Origin: an uncultured Helicobacter sp.
Lineage (GTDB): Bacteria; Campylobacterota; Campylobacteria; Campylobacterales; Helicobacteraceae
Length of the DNA: 64,000 bases
Assembly: GCA_949298825.1 (NCBI GenBank)
Contig: CASFYB010000006.1
Span: 1-64,000 of the forward strand
Reading direction: 5' to 3'
Below the pieces are notes generated by a model. That model saw only the letters and a program-made list of their open reading frames with translations. It had not been told where the DNA came from and made no database searches. Position 1 is the first letter of the stretch; each line of letters starts with the position of its first letter. A program made the position numbers and the translations under genes. Positions 26,758 to 35,209 of this stretch are shown here, piece by piece.

Positions 26758-27576
26758 TTAAAATCGTCCAAAGCGTACAGGAAAGTGATCTGAAGCCAGA
26801 TAGGAGCGCACACTAGCTGCCATTAAGATCGCAGCAATAGCAGGCAGGCTGGCAGTTGTTGGTGTCATATCTGTGCGACCAATAACTGCATAATCTAGCG
26901 TCCTATCTTCTGTTTGACCACTATGGGTAGCAGAGTTTGGAGATATGATTCTAATATTGTTGGTCACGCGCGTATCAAGTCCGCTTTGCAGGCTTGCTGG
27001 CGATCGGTTGAAATCCCCAGCAACCATCCAGTTGATATTTGACATACTAGAAAAGCTATCATGCACGGCTGTTATTAGAGCAGCAGCATCTCCACCACCA
27101 TTAGCAAGTGCATGGATAGAAAAGAATGCATCATCACCAATACGAATGCCAAGCGCAGGACGTGAGGTTTGAGGGGCAATGGAGTTTTGATATACAACAA
27201 AAACTTCATCCGCCCTGCGATCAGATACGATAGCTAGATTAACACGTCTAGCACCTACATCTAAAGGAGCATAGTAGATAAAAACTTCGCGTGGACGAGA
27301 AGCTGTGCCTAGATTCCAGGTAAATTCCTCTACAGGTGTGCCCCCTGGTTGTACCATACGACCCGTTCTAACAGCTGTGGATGGCAGAGATCCTGCTTCT
27401 TGTACCATGAGGATATTCACAGGATTATCACCAGTGATGAGTTGTCTTACAGAGATATTCCATTTGCTTTCTGTCCTAGCAGATGCGCCTTGGAGATTCC
27501 AAGTGCCAACCTTATAGTCCTCTAGTGCTCCAAAAAGTAAGCTAAAACTCAAAATAAATAGGCTTAGTTTTTTCAT
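26758..27576 (-). CDS. cdtB: Cytolethal distending toxin subunit B (nuclease)
   Basis: A 272-residue protein with a signal peptide (residues 1-17) and a DNase I/exo-endonuclease-phosphatase fold. Expected catalytic positions are all present: E60 (MVQEAG), H155 (FSIHAL), D188 and N190 (GDFNR) and D263-H264 (SDHFPV). CdtB enters host nuclei, breaks DNA and causes G2 arrest. Length and start match family members (mature end close to LEDYKVGTWNLQG). No disabling change is seen. Confidence 0.96.
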   Translation of the reverse strand: MKKLSLFILSFSLLFGALEDYKVGTWNLQGASARTESKWNISVRQLITGDNPVNILMVQEAGSLPSTAVRTGRMVQPGGTPVEEFTWNLGTASRPREVFIYYAPLDVGARRVNLAIVSDRRADEVFVVYQNSIAPQTSRPALGIRIGDDAFFSIHALANGGGDAAALITAVHDSFSSMSNINWMVAGDFNRSPASLQSGLDTRVTNNIRIISPNSATHSGQTEDRTLDYAVIGRTDMTPTTASLPAIAAILMAASVRSYLASDHFPVRFGRF

Positions 27577-27585
27577 GTGATCTCC

Positions 27586-28305
27586 TTATGGCATAGCAAT
27601 GGGGGTAGGACGAGTGGTTGGTGCTATAATAAACCATTGCTGATCAAGATTATAGGTATTTTGACCTACACATGAAACTGTATAAATGCTATAGTAGCGG
27701 GTTTTTCTAATAACAGGCGTTTGAAGGCAAGTTTTTGTGGCTTGATTTTTAATCTGAAAGGCTTTATTATCAAAGGGGATTAGATCCCATTTTTGGGAAG
27801 GGTTATTAAAGTTGCAGCCTGTGTGTATGACACCGCTACCATAGGCGCTAAGACAAGTATCAGTATCTGTGTTTCTAAAGTTTACAGATCCATCAGAATG
27901 AGTGATAATCTGCCATACCCTTAGATTACCAAAAGAAAGGCTATCAAATGGAGTATAGCCCCAGACCCAGTTTCCTGGATGGCGAGCCCAGACTGTTAAA
28001 AGACCCCCAGAAGCACTCATGATCCCTACAAAATCAGAGCGTTCTACACCCCCACTACCTTTAGATGGTGTCACTCTACCATTAGTGCCTACAGCTAGTA
28101 GGGCTACTTTGGATGAGTGATTCTCTCCATTGATGGGTTCTGGCTTTTGATTTGGAGCTAGTTCTACTGGTGGTGTTGGTACATTGCCAATGCCAAGTGG
28201 ATCGCTAAAATCTTGCCCCTTAGCCGTAGTAGGAGGTACAGATGCGCAACCAAAAAACAAGAAAGCTCCAATTGCAAACAACAAGAGAGCGAAGGTTTTT
28301 CTCAT
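27586..28305 (-). CDS. cdtA: Cytolethal distending toxin subunit A (lipoprotein)
   Basis: A 239-residue lipoprotein with a lipobox FFGC at about residues 17-20, then a proline-rich linker and a ricin-B lectin domain with QKWDL and QQWFI repeats. CdtA binds the host surface and anchors the holotoxin in the bacterial outer membrane. Its ATG overlaps the stop of the upstream membrane-protein gene (28302-28305), so the two are likely translationally coupled. Confidence 0.93.
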   Translation of the reverse strand: MRKTFALLLFAIGAFLFFGCASVPPTTAKGQDFSDPLGIGNVPTPPVELAPNQKPEPINGENHSSKVALLAVGTNGRVTPSKGSGGVERSDFVGIMSASGGLLTVWARHPGNWVWGYTPFDSLSFGNLRVWQIITHSDGSVNFRNTDTDTCLSAYGSGVIHTGCNFNNPSQKWDLIPFDNKAFQIKNQATKTCLQTPVIRKTRYYSIYTVSCVGQNTYNLDQQWFIIAPTTRPTPIAMP

Positions 28306-29336
28306 TTTGCTTCCTTTGTATTAAAGATAAAAAGCTCAAGTGGGTAGGATTTGCCCTGAGAGCGTAGATCCATATAGGCACGAATATTTAAAAACTCATC
28401 CTTGCTCATTGAGCTAAGGCGTTGCAAGACTTGACTATTTAGCTCCAAGTCACATAGCACATACAAAAAGCTAAGTTCTGCTTTTTCATCAGAAATGGCA
28501 AGATTTTCAAAAAACTTTACCCATACATCAGGACCTAAGAATCCTTTCAGACTTTTTGCTAGCTTAACATAATCATTCTCAGTAAGCTTAGCTTTTTTAC
28601 AAAAAGTAATAAGATCGGTTTCTGGAAGAAACATTTGATAGCTCTTAAGTGTATCTACAGTTTTAAAAAACATCTCCTGATCCATAAATGTTGTAGATTC
28701 TAGTAGTTTTTTTATTTCTTTTGCACTGCATTTTTCTAGAATCTTCAAAAAGATTGTTTTTTTGTTTTCAGGGGTGATCTCTGGATCACTAAGAGCCATA
28801 AAGCCAATTTTGTATTCTTTTTTGGTTTTGTTGATTAGATTCTTGATTACAAAAGGATTATCTTTGCTAAAACCATATTTGCGTAAATCTTGCTCATAGC
28901 CTAGTTCAATCTGCCCAAGAATATCAAAAAGCTGATCAATTTTATTTAGCCCGCTATTTTGGGTATTAAGCTTTGGCTGAAGTTGGAACTTACGCAATAT
29001 CTTTGAGAGTAGAAGAAAATTTTTATTATTATAGATAGCTGGTGTGTAGTTATCCCTGCCTGTCTGCTCAAGAATCTGGCTAACAAGACGCATAAAATCT
29101 CTTTGCTCTTGATATGAGGCGATTTTAGAGCGTATCCAATCAATGATAAAAAAGAGCATACCAAAAGCAACCAAAAGCCCTAGAGCAATACTAAGCCATA
29201 TACTTCTTGGTAGGGCGATGGTATTTGCATCATTTCCTTGAGGGATATTAAGTTGTTCTGGGGAGAAGCCATATGTATATATGCCTAGGGCAATGATAAT
29301 GATAAGTACTAATCCCATATAGTATTTAAGCTTCAT
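28302..29336 (-). CDS. Two-helix membrane protein of unknown function, coupled to cdtA
   Basis: A 344-residue protein. Two membrane helices (about residues 5-24 and 46-68) are followed by a long, lysine-rich, mostly helical soluble part with no motif I recognise. The start ATG 29336 has AAAGGAT upstream; the gene follows rlmH by 21 bases and overlaps cdtA by four. It is not part of any CDT operon I know as a toxin component. In H. pylori a hypothetical gene occupies the place after rlmH, so it may be a conserved neighbour next to which the toxin genes were inserted. Confidence 0.6.
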   Translation of the reverse strand: MKLKYYMGLVLIIIIALGIYTYGFSPEQLNIPQGNDANTIALPRSIWLSIALGLLVAFGMLFFIIDWIRSKIASYQEQRDFMRLVSQILEQTGRDNYTPAIYNNKNFLLLSKILRKFQLQPKLNTQNSGLNKIDQLFDILGQIELGYEQDLRKYGFSKDNPFVIKNLINKTKKEYKIGFMALSDPEITPENKKTIFLKILEKCSAKEIKKLLESTTFMDQEMFFKTVDTLKSYQMFLPETDLITFCKKAKLTENDYVKLAKSLKGFLGPDVWVKFFENLAISDEKAELSFLYVLCDLELNSQVLQRLSSMSKDEFLNIRAYMDLRSQGKSYPLELFIFNTKEAK

Positions 29337-29357
29337 TATCTAATCCTTTCTGTCAAA

Positions 29358-29810
29358 TTATTTGTGATAGGGGTGATTATTTATTATGCTTAAAGCACGA
29401 TATATCTGCTCACAAAGCACTAGCTTTGCAATCTTATGTCCAAATGTTAAGGCCGATAGACTTAAAGATTGTACTGTGCTAAGGAAGCCATCCTCAAAGC
29501 CATGTGCCCCGCCAATAAAAAAGTTAATAACCTGTGTATCTAATAGTTTAGCAAATCCAAAGCTATCATGCATCTTTCCATCTGGGTGCAGGGCTATATT
29601 TTTAGCCTGTTGATTGAGATAAGGTTGGAGGGCTTTTGTGTAGGATAGTTTAGCCTCTGTAATGCTTCCTTTATGGGCTTTAATGATTGCAGGCGTGAAG
29701 ATATTAAAAATATTGAGTTCACTGCCAAAAGAGCGACACATTTTTTGATATTCTTGTGCCCATTCTTCTTGCTTTGTTTCTTTAGCTATACAGTATAGGT
29801 TGATTTTCAT
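29358..29810 (-). CDS. rlmH: 23S rRNA pseudouridine-1915 N3-methyltransferase
   Basis: A 150-residue SPOUT methyltransferase that modifies 23S rRNA helix 69. The knotted C-terminal part is seen: NFFIGGAHGFEDGF, then LSLSALTFGHKIAKLVLCEQ and the ending YRALSIINNHPYHK, the RlmH hallmark. A TTG at 29819 would add three residues; I chose ATG 29810 as the family begins MKI. It overlaps accD by 29 bases. Confidence 0.92.
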   Translation of the reverse strand: MKINLYCIAKETKQEEWAQEYQKMCRSFGSELNIFNIFTPAIIKAHKGSITEAKLSYTKALQPYLNQQAKNIALHPDGKMHDSFGFAKLLDTQVINFFIGGAHGFEDGFLSTVQSLSLSALTFGHKIAKLVLCEQIYRALSIINNHPYHK

Positions 29811-30654
29811 GATTACCAACTAGCATTAAGATAATGTCGCTAAGTGTTTTTTTAATATCTTTACGAGAAACCACCATGTCAATCAGCCCACGTTCAAGCA
29901 AAAACTCCGCTGTTTGGAATCCTTCTGGTAGATCTGAACCAATAGTTTGTTTGATAACCCTGGCTCCAGCAAAGCCGATCATAGCGCCTGGTTCAGCAAT
30001 AATGAGATCTCCTAAAAATGCAAAAGATGCACTAACTCCACCAAATGTCGGATCACAGAGTAGGGAGATAAAAGGTAGATGAGCTTCAGAAAGTTTATTG
30101 AGTGCAGCTGAAGTTTTTGCCATTTGCATAAGCGAGAAGGTTGATTCTTGCATCCTAGCACCACCGCTTGTAGAAATAATAATAAGGGCTTGCTTTTGTT
30201 TGCATGCACGGTTAATAGCACGTACAATCTTTTCCCCTTCTACAGAGCCTAGGCTTCCACCCATAAAAGCAAAGTCAAAAACGACAAGCTGGATAGGCAC
30301 TTTATTGATTCTAGCTTGACCAGCGATCACAGAGCTAGGACGCCCAGCTTTTTCTTGGTGCTTTTTTATCCTTTGCTTATAGCTTTCTTTGTCAACAAAA
30401 TTTAGTGGATCGATAGGAGATAGATCTTTATCAAACTCTACAAAACTGCCCTCATCGCATAAAATTTCAATACGTTGTGTGGCGGTGATTCTAAAATGGT
30501 AGCCGCACTTTGGGCATATATGAAGCTGAGAAATAACCTCTTTATAATACATAAGCGCTTGACATTTATCGCATTTAATCCAGTGAGATGAGGTATCGAT
30601 AGTAGCGCGTGACTCATCTTTTTTGATTTTCTTTAAAAAATCTGTAAAGCCCAT
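29782..30654 (-). CDS. accD: Acetyl-CoA carboxylase carboxyltransferase, beta subunit
   Basis: A 290-residue subunit that with AccA transfers carboxyl from biotin to acetyl-CoA in fatty-acid synthesis. The N-terminal zinc ribbon (CDKCQA...CPKCGYHF, about residues 28-53) and the crotonase-like core with STSGGARMQES and FGGVSASFA are typical. Start ATG 30654 has AAGGAAG upstream. It heads a co-directional run that continues through rlmH and the CDT genes to the amino-acid permease. Confidence 0.95.
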   Translation of the reverse strand: MGFTDFLKKIKKDESRATIDTSSHWIKCDKCQALMYYKEVISQLHICPKCGYHFRITATQRIEILCDEGSFVEFDKDLSPIDPLNFVDKESYKQRIKKHQEKAGRPSSVIAGQARINKVPIQLVVFDFAFMGGSLGSVEGEKIVRAINRACKQKQALIIISTSGGARMQESTFSLMQMAKTSAALNKLSEAHLPFISLLCDPTFGGVSASFAFLGDLIIAEPGAMIGFAGARVIKQTIGSDLPEGFQTAEFLLERGLIDMVVSRKDIKKTLSDIILMLVGNHENQPILYS

Positions 30655-30802
30655 TTTCTTCCTTAAGCGATGACTTAGAACATATAATTACCTGAAATCA
30701 TAGCAAATCTTTGTTTAGTTTATCTTTAAAAGCGCAGCTCAAGTATTTTATTTTAGAGCTTGGTCGACTAAGTGTGATATTTTAGATAAATTATTTTTAT
30801 TT

Positions 30803-30808
30803 TATAAT
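30803..30808 (+). promoter_or_regulatory. Probable -10 element of the recO-like gene
   Basis: TATAAT lies 34 bases before the recO-like start; no clear -35. The region 30655-30841 between accD and this gene holds no other feature I can support. Confidence 0.4.
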
Positions 30809-30841
30809 GTTTATTAAATTTGAAATTAGGATTTAGTTAGG

Positions 30842-31462
30842 ATGCAGGGCTTTATTATTCAGATTACACCACAAAAAAATGAAAGTGTGATTTTGCAGAT
30901 TCTCACCCCTAAAAAAATCAAGAAGCTATATCGTTTTTATGGAGCTAGACATAGCATTATCCAACTGGGCAAAAAGGTAGATTTTGAAATAGAGTATCAG
31001 GCAAGCTTCTTGCCTAAGATGCGAAATATTACCCCGATAAACTTTAGTTTTGAACGCAAATTAGAGAGGTTGTATATCTGGCAGCATTTTATCCAGCTTT
31101 TATATAAGCATTGTATTGATGTGGAAGAGATAGAAGAGTTTTATTATGAAATGCTTGAATTTGGCGCTTATAAGATGCAGCTTCAAAATCCTATACGGGT
31201 AGTTTTGGAGATGTATATTTCTTTATTGAATTTTGAGGGGAGGTTGCCTGATTTTAGCGAGTGTTTTTTATGTGGGGGAGAATTGGGAGGAGAGATTAGC
31301 TTGGGAAGAGCATTTTTGCCTGCCCATCCCTCATGTATGGATTATGCTAGTTCTACTTTTTTGCACAAAGATATTGCAAAGTTATTTGCAATTTTAAGTA
31401 GTGTGCATTTAGATGATGATAAGGTTGCTAGATTGTATAAGGTTTTCCAGCTTGGGATCTGA
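30842..31462 (+). CDS. recO: RecO-like DNA repair protein, epsilonproteobacterial short form
   Basis: A 206-residue protein beginning with the OB-fold-like strand MQGFIIQITPQKNESVILQIL and holding a CxxC pair (ECFLCGG) and LPAHPSCMDY in the position of the RecO zinc finger. RecO loads RecA and anneals SSB-coated DNA. It lies next to accD as in H. pylori. Homology is weak in this phylum, so the assignment rests on layout and neighbours. Confidence 0.7.
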   Translation: MQGFIIQITPQKNESVILQILTPKKIKKLYRFYGARHSIIQLGKKVDFEIEYQASFLPKMRNITPINFSFERKLERLYIWQHFIQLLYKHCIDVEEIEEFYYEMLEFGAYKMQLQNPIRVVLEMYISLLNFEGRLPDFSECFLCGGELGGEISLGRAFLPAHPSCMDYASSTFLHKDIAKLFAILSSVHLDDDKVARLYKVFQLGI

Positions 31463-31495
31463 CCTTATTTATTTGCTTAAAATAAGCAATAGCTA

Positions 31496-31524
31496 TTGAC
31501 AAATAGTATAAAAGAAATTATAAT
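31496..31524 (+). promoter_or_regulatory. Consensus sigma-70 promoter of the tRNA cluster
   Basis: TTGACA at 31496-31501 and TATAAT at 31519-31524 are separated by exactly 17 bases, a perfect consensus. It drives five tRNA genes beginning 51 bases after the -10. Confidence 0.85.
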
Positions 31525-31574
31525 TACGCTTCCTAAAAAGTTTGAAGTATCACTTTTCTAAGGCTTTATAGTGA

Positions 31575-31650
31575 GACCCGTTAGCTCAGCCGGTAGAGCA
31601 ATTCCCTTTTAAGGAATGGGCCGTTGGTTCGAATCCAACACGGGTCACCA
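31575..31650 (+). tRNA. tRNA-Lys (anticodon TTT)
   Basis: 76 bases. Acceptor GACCCGT/ACGGGTC, anticodon loop CTTTTAA with TTT, T-arm loop TTCGAAT, encoded CCA. Confidence 0.97.
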
Positions 31651-31662
31651 TTTGGTAAAAGT

Positions 31663-31737
31663 GGCCCCTTCATCTAGCGGTTAGGATACCACCCTTTCAC
31701 GGTGGCTACAGGGGTTCGAGTCCCCTAGGGGTCACCA
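31663..31737 (+). tRNA. tRNA-Glu (anticodon TTC), copy 1
   Basis: 75 bases. Acceptor GGCCCCT/AGGGGTC (one G-U pair), anticodon loop CTTTCAC with TTC and A at position 37, encoded CCA. It is the canonical tRNA-Glu of the cluster. Confidence 0.97.
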
Positions 31738-31770
31738 CTTTTGCTAAACTTCTTTTTACTTGCTATATTC

Positions 31771-31846
31771 GGTCGCTTAGCTCAGTTGGTAGAGCGCTAC
31801 CCTTACAAGGTAGATGTCACAAGTTCGAGTCTTGTAGCGACCACCA
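31771..31846 (+). tRNA. tRNA-Val (anticodon TAC)
   Basis: 76 bases. Acceptor GGTCGCT/AGCGACC, anticodon loop with TAC flanked by T and A, encoded CCA. Confidence 0.97.
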
Positions 31847-31852
31847 CCCTAT

Positions 31853-31929
31853 GGAGCGGTAGTTCAGCTGGTTAGAATACTTGCCTGTCACGCAAGGGGT
31901 CGCGGGTTCGAGCCCCGTCCGCTCCGCCA
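31853..31929 (+). tRNA. tRNA-Asp (anticodon GTC)
   Basis: 77 bases. Acceptor GGAGCGG/CCGCTCC, anticodon loop CTGTCAC with GTC, encoded CCA. Confidence 0.97.
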
Positions 31930-31947
31930 CTTCCTATTCAAAGTACT

Positions 31948-32023
31948 GACCCCTTCATCTAGTGGCCAAGGATACTACCCTTTCTAGGTAGTCACGGAAG
32001 TTCGAATCTTTCAGGGGTCGCCA
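31948..32023 (+). tRNA. tRNA-Glu (anticodon TTC), divergent copy 2
   Basis: 76 bases. Acceptor GACCCCT/AGGGGTC is perfect, T arm closes with one G-U pair, CCA is encoded. The anticodon loop CTTTCTA has TTC but U at position 37 instead of the usual purine, and the D-loop differs from copy 1. The last tRNA base is two bases from the ftsI stop, leaving no space for a terminator. Confidence 0.88.
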
Positions 32024-32024
32024 T

Positions 32025-33776
32025 TTATTTCTGAAAGAAATCTTGTTCTTGCATCACTTTAACAATTTCTTTAAAGATAGGGGCAGCAGTTTGTGAGCCA
32101 TAATAATCTTCCTTGCCATGGCTTCCAAAGGCAACAACACCTATGGTATAGGTGTGTTTTTCATCTTTTGCAAAACCAAAAAATGAGCCATTATAAAGAT
32201 TATCATACCCACCGCCTTTTTTGGCGATCCTAGCAGTACCTGTTTTCCCGCCTATAATGAGTCCATCTACTTGAGCTCTCTTACCCGTACCCTCTTGTAC
32301 CGTTTTTATGAGGATCTCTTGGATTTTTCTGGCAGTGACAGCCGATATAGCGCGTATACCAGAGATTTCTGGCAGATGAGATTCTCCATTATAGTCTATG
32401 CTGTATTGTACTAAATGAGGATTGATCAAGATGCCATCATTGCAAAATACACCATAAGCACGTAAGAGCTGCATAAAAGTTGTGCTAAGTCCATAGCCAT
32501 AAGATGCGCTAGCTTTGTAGATTTCTCGTGTTAGTTTTTGAGGGCTAGGGATAACGCCAGTTTTTTCATAAGGTAGCTCAATACCAGTAATTTCTGAAAT
32601 ACCAAATGACTTTAAGCCATCATAAAATTCTTGCCCACTTAGCTTTTTTGTAAGCTTTACCATGCCCACATTACTTGAGCGGATAAGCACATCTTGTGTA
32701 ACAGAATTTTTACTAGGATAGGTATCATCTTTAATGGTGTATTTTCCTAATTGATAAAAACCTTTATTAAGATCAATTGGTTCTAAAGGATTGATAAGGT
32801 TTTTTTCCAAAAGGATGGAAAATACAATAGGCTTAATTGTACTGCCTGGTTCAAAGGAATGTTCAGAGACGCTAGCATCAAGATTCTGGGTGCTTTGGAT
32901 GTTTTTTGGATCAAAACGATTGGTACTAGCTAGAGCTATGATACTTCCATCACGAGGATTCATGATACCAGCGACAATCTCTTGAGCCTGATACTGCTTA
33001 TTAAAGGTATCAAGGAGTTGTTCAATCTTTTTTTGCAATCTTAGATTGATGGTTAGTCGTATGTCATCACCATCTTGTCGCTCTTGTTGTTTGGAGTTTT
33101 TGTCATAAATAACATTAAAACCAATATCGCGCTTTCCTTGGATGATGCCATTTTGCTTGGGCTCTAGTGAGTTGTTTTTATAGCGCTCTACGCCTTTGAT
33201 CCCATTTGGGGTGGTTAATGGACCTATTTCTTGCTTTTGTACATACCCTAAGACAGGCTCTAGGGCATCATTATAGGGATAGATTCTGCTAATCCCACTT
33301 ACCTCTACAGAAAGCCCCATTTTCTGATAGATCCTATCATTTTTATCGCGGTATTCTTGAAAGACATCATAGGCCAAAAGTTTTGAGTTTAGTTGTTTAA
33401 GGCTTTTAGCGACATTGGGTGTGATGGAGTAAGATAGAGTTATGTAGCCATATCGCTTTAGCTTTTGAGCGATTTCTTCCATATCGATCCCGCTATATAT
33501 ACTAAAGAGTTTTATAAATAATTCTTTTTTATCGGGGTTGATGGAAGCGGTATTAACACTTACTTTGTAGAGTTTTTGGCTTGAGGCAAGCGTGAAATTA
33601 TCACTGCTATAGATATCCCCGCGTATGGCGATATCAGCTTTTGTGGTTGTGAGGGTGAGGGATTGGCGAGCAGTAGTGATTTTATAGATAATAATGCCAA
33701 AGAATAGAAGCCCCAAGATAATAAGGATTAAAAAAGTAGTGAGGATTTTAAGCGATCTTGGATTTCTATCTTCCAT
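32025..33776 (-). CDS. ftsI: Septal peptidoglycan transpeptidase (penicillin-binding protein 3)
   Basis: A 583-residue class B penicillin-binding protein. One membrane helix (about 12-32), a pedestal domain, and a transpeptidase domain with SxxK (S312 in EPGSTIKPI), SSN (RSSNVGM, about 365) and KTG (GGKTGTA, about 515). The gene is followed on the same strand order by fliE, flgC and flgB upstream, an arrangement I recall from H. pylori, where this position is ftsI. It crosslinks septal peptidoglycan with FtsW, whose gene is divergent at 35429. Confidence 0.9.
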   Translation of the reverse strand: MEDRNPRSLKILTTFLILIILGLLFFGIIIYKITTARQSLTLTTTKADIAIRGDIYSSDNFTLASSQKLYKVSVNTASINPDKKELFIKLFSIYSGIDMEEIAQKLKRYGYITLSYSITPNVAKSLKQLNSKLLAYDVFQEYRDKNDRIYQKMGLSVEVSGISRIYPYNDALEPVLGYVQKQEIGPLTTPNGIKGVERYKNNSLEPKQNGIIQGKRDIGFNVIYDKNSKQQERQDGDDIRLTINLRLQKKIEQLLDTFNKQYQAQEIVAGIMNPRDGSIIALASTNRFDPKNIQSTQNLDASVSEHSFEPGSTIKPIVFSILLEKNLINPLEPIDLNKGFYQLGKYTIKDDTYPSKNSVTQDVLIRSSNVGMVKLTKKLSGQEFYDGLKSFGISEITGIELPYEKTGVIPSPQKLTREIYKASASYGYGLSTTFMQLLRAYGVFCNDGILINPHLVQYSIDYNGESHLPEISGIRAISAVTARKIQEILIKTVQEGTGKRAQVDGLIIGGKTGTARIAKKGGGYDNLYNGSFFGFAKDEKHTYTIGVVAFGSHGKEDYYGSQTAAPIFKEIVKVMQEQDFFQK

Positions 33777-33832
33777 ACTTAGTGCGCTTCCATAGACAAC
33801 TCTTTTAGTGCTTTTAATCCTATCTTAAATCC

Positions 33833-34153
33833 TTAAATCTGAGTTCTTAGAATTTCTTTGTAAGCACTAATGGCTTTGTTGCGTACTTCTAGCATAAGCT
33901 TCATGCTAGTTTCAGCTTTGCTAATGGTAATGGCAGCTTGGTGTAGATCTTTTACTTGTCCAGTAGCCATATCAGCAAGTGCTTTATCTGAACTTTCTTG
34001 AGCAGTGTTAAGATCATTGATGGATTTTTTTAGTAGTTTGGAAAACTCGCTACTGTTGCCATCAAGTTTTGTATTACCACCTAGTTTGCCTGCTGAAGTG
34101 TTTTCTAAACTATTGACTTTAAAAAGGCTATTGCTAGTTTTTAGATTGTCCAT
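33833..34153 (-). CDS. fliE: Flagellar hook-basal body complex protein FliE
   Basis: A 106-residue protein that joins the MS ring to the proximal rod. The C-terminal half shows the FliE pattern (FSKLLKKSINDLN, KDLHQAAITISKAETSMKLMLEVRNKAISAYKEILR). The N-terminal part is Ser/Asn-rich and variable. It has its own sigma-54-type element in the gap after flgC. Confidence 0.93.
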   Translation of the reverse strand: MDNLKTSNSLFKVNSLENTSAGKLGGNTKLDGNSSEFSKLLKKSINDLNTAQESSDKALADMATGQVKDLHQAAITISKAETSMKLMLEVRNKAISAYKEILRTQI

Positions 34154-34208
34154 CTGGATTCTCGCTTTTAAAATTTAAAAATATAATCGACATTTTCATT
34201 CATATATC

Positions 34209-34226
34209 AAGCACATATCGTACCAA
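34209..34226 (-). promoter_or_regulatory. fliE: Sigma-54 type promoter before fliE
   Basis: On the minus strand TTGGTACGATATGTGCTT has GG and GC separated by ten bases, as required for the -24/-12 elements of RpoN promoters. Transcription would begin about 45 bases before the fliE ATG. The end of flgC lies in the element. Confidence 0.55.
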
Positions 34227-34228
34227 AA

Positions 34229-34723
34229 TTATGCTTGAAGCATCATAATAGCATTGCTTGCCATATTTTTAGCACTTTGGAATGCTGCAACATTGGCCTG
34301 ATAAGCACGCGTAGCCTCTACAAGATCTGCCATCTCTACCACTGGATTTACATTTGGATAGGCGACATAACCCTCTGCATTAGCATCAGGGTGACTAGGA
34401 TCGTATTTCATCAATGGCTCCCTATCATCCCGCACAACCTTATCTACATACACGCTCATTATAGCAGGTTTTGGTAATTTCCCAAATTCACCCTCATCAA
34501 GAGGATCCTCATATTTTAGAGAATCAGTATTTTTTGCAAGTTTTTCATTCAGGACTTTATTAAAATCAAAGGCACGAAATATTACTTCTTGACGACGATA
34601 TGGACCGCCTTCTGCAGTGCGTGTAGTATTGGCATTAGCAATATTACTTGAAATAATATTGGTGCGGAAACGCTGGGCTGAAAGTCCATAACCACTAATA
34701 TCAAAGCTAGATAAAAAAGCCAT
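34229..34723 (-). CDS. flgC: Flagellar proximal rod protein FlgC
   Basis: A 164-residue rod protein. The N-terminal FDISGYGLSAQRFRTNIISSNIANANTTR and C-terminal NPVVEMADLVEATRAYQANVAAFQS are the conserved rod heptad regions. The gene lies 11 bases after flgB and is read with it. Confidence 0.96.
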   Translation of the reverse strand: MAFLSSFDISGYGLSAQRFRTNIISSNIANANTTRTAEGGPYRRQEVIFRAFDFNKVLNEKLAKNTDSLKYEDPLDEGEFGKLPKPAIMSVYVDKVVRDDREPLMKYDPSHPDANAEGYVAYPNVNPVVEMADLVEATRAYQANVAAFQSAKNMASNAIMMLQA

Positions 34724-34734
34724 TATTATTCTCC

Positions 34735-35178
34735 TTATAAGTTTTTACCAGAATCAAGTGCATAGGCAAATATCCCACGGTGCTTTTTAAGGGCACTGGT
34801 TAGGGCTTGATACATAATGGAGTTTTTGCCCATTTCACTTGTCTCTACATCTAAATCTACACTATTACCATCATTTCTAGCTAGATGGCCATCGCGAAAA
34901 AACATGGTGGCTTTGTTAGAATAAAAGCTCTCTCCTTGAAGGTGCTTAGCAGAGGTATTGGCCATTTTTAGTTCCAAATCAGGTCTAGCAAAAAAGATCC
35001 TTTCTTTTTCACGTGCAAGATAATGTTCAAAATCAATATCTTTAGGACGATAGAAAGGAGTATCAACATTAGCAATATTGCTAGAGATAAGATCTTGTCT
35101 TAAAGAACGATAGTCTAATGCCTGATACACAAGGTTATAAGCCTTAGAAGAATCAAAGCCTGTATATGCATTTATCAT
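34735..35178 (-). CDS. flgB: Flagellar proximal rod protein FlgB
   Basis: A 147-residue rod protein. SLRQDLISSNIANVDTPFYRPKDIDFE near residue 25 and the C-terminal EMGKNSIMYQALTSALKKHRG are FlgB motifs. I choose ATG 35178 rather than 35190, since the GGAGA that follows the first ATG is a ribosome binding site for the second. It is the first gene of the rod operon behind a strong sigma-54-type promoter. Confidence 0.94.
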   Translation of the reverse strand: MINAYTGFDSSKAYNLVYQALDYRSLRQDLISSNIANVDTPFYRPKDIDFEHYLAREKERIFFARPDLELKMANTSAKHLQGESFYSNKATMFFRDGHLARNDGNSVDLDVETSEMGKNSIMYQALTSALKKHRGIFAYALDSGKNL

Positions 35179-35209
35179 TAAAATCTCCATTTTTTTCTTG
35201 AGAAATAAG

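Noticed and set aside
31473..31489. Hairpin TTGCTTA / TAAGCAA after the recO-like gene as a terminator.
   Set aside because: It has no T run after it and runs directly into the tRNA promoter, so evidence is too weak.
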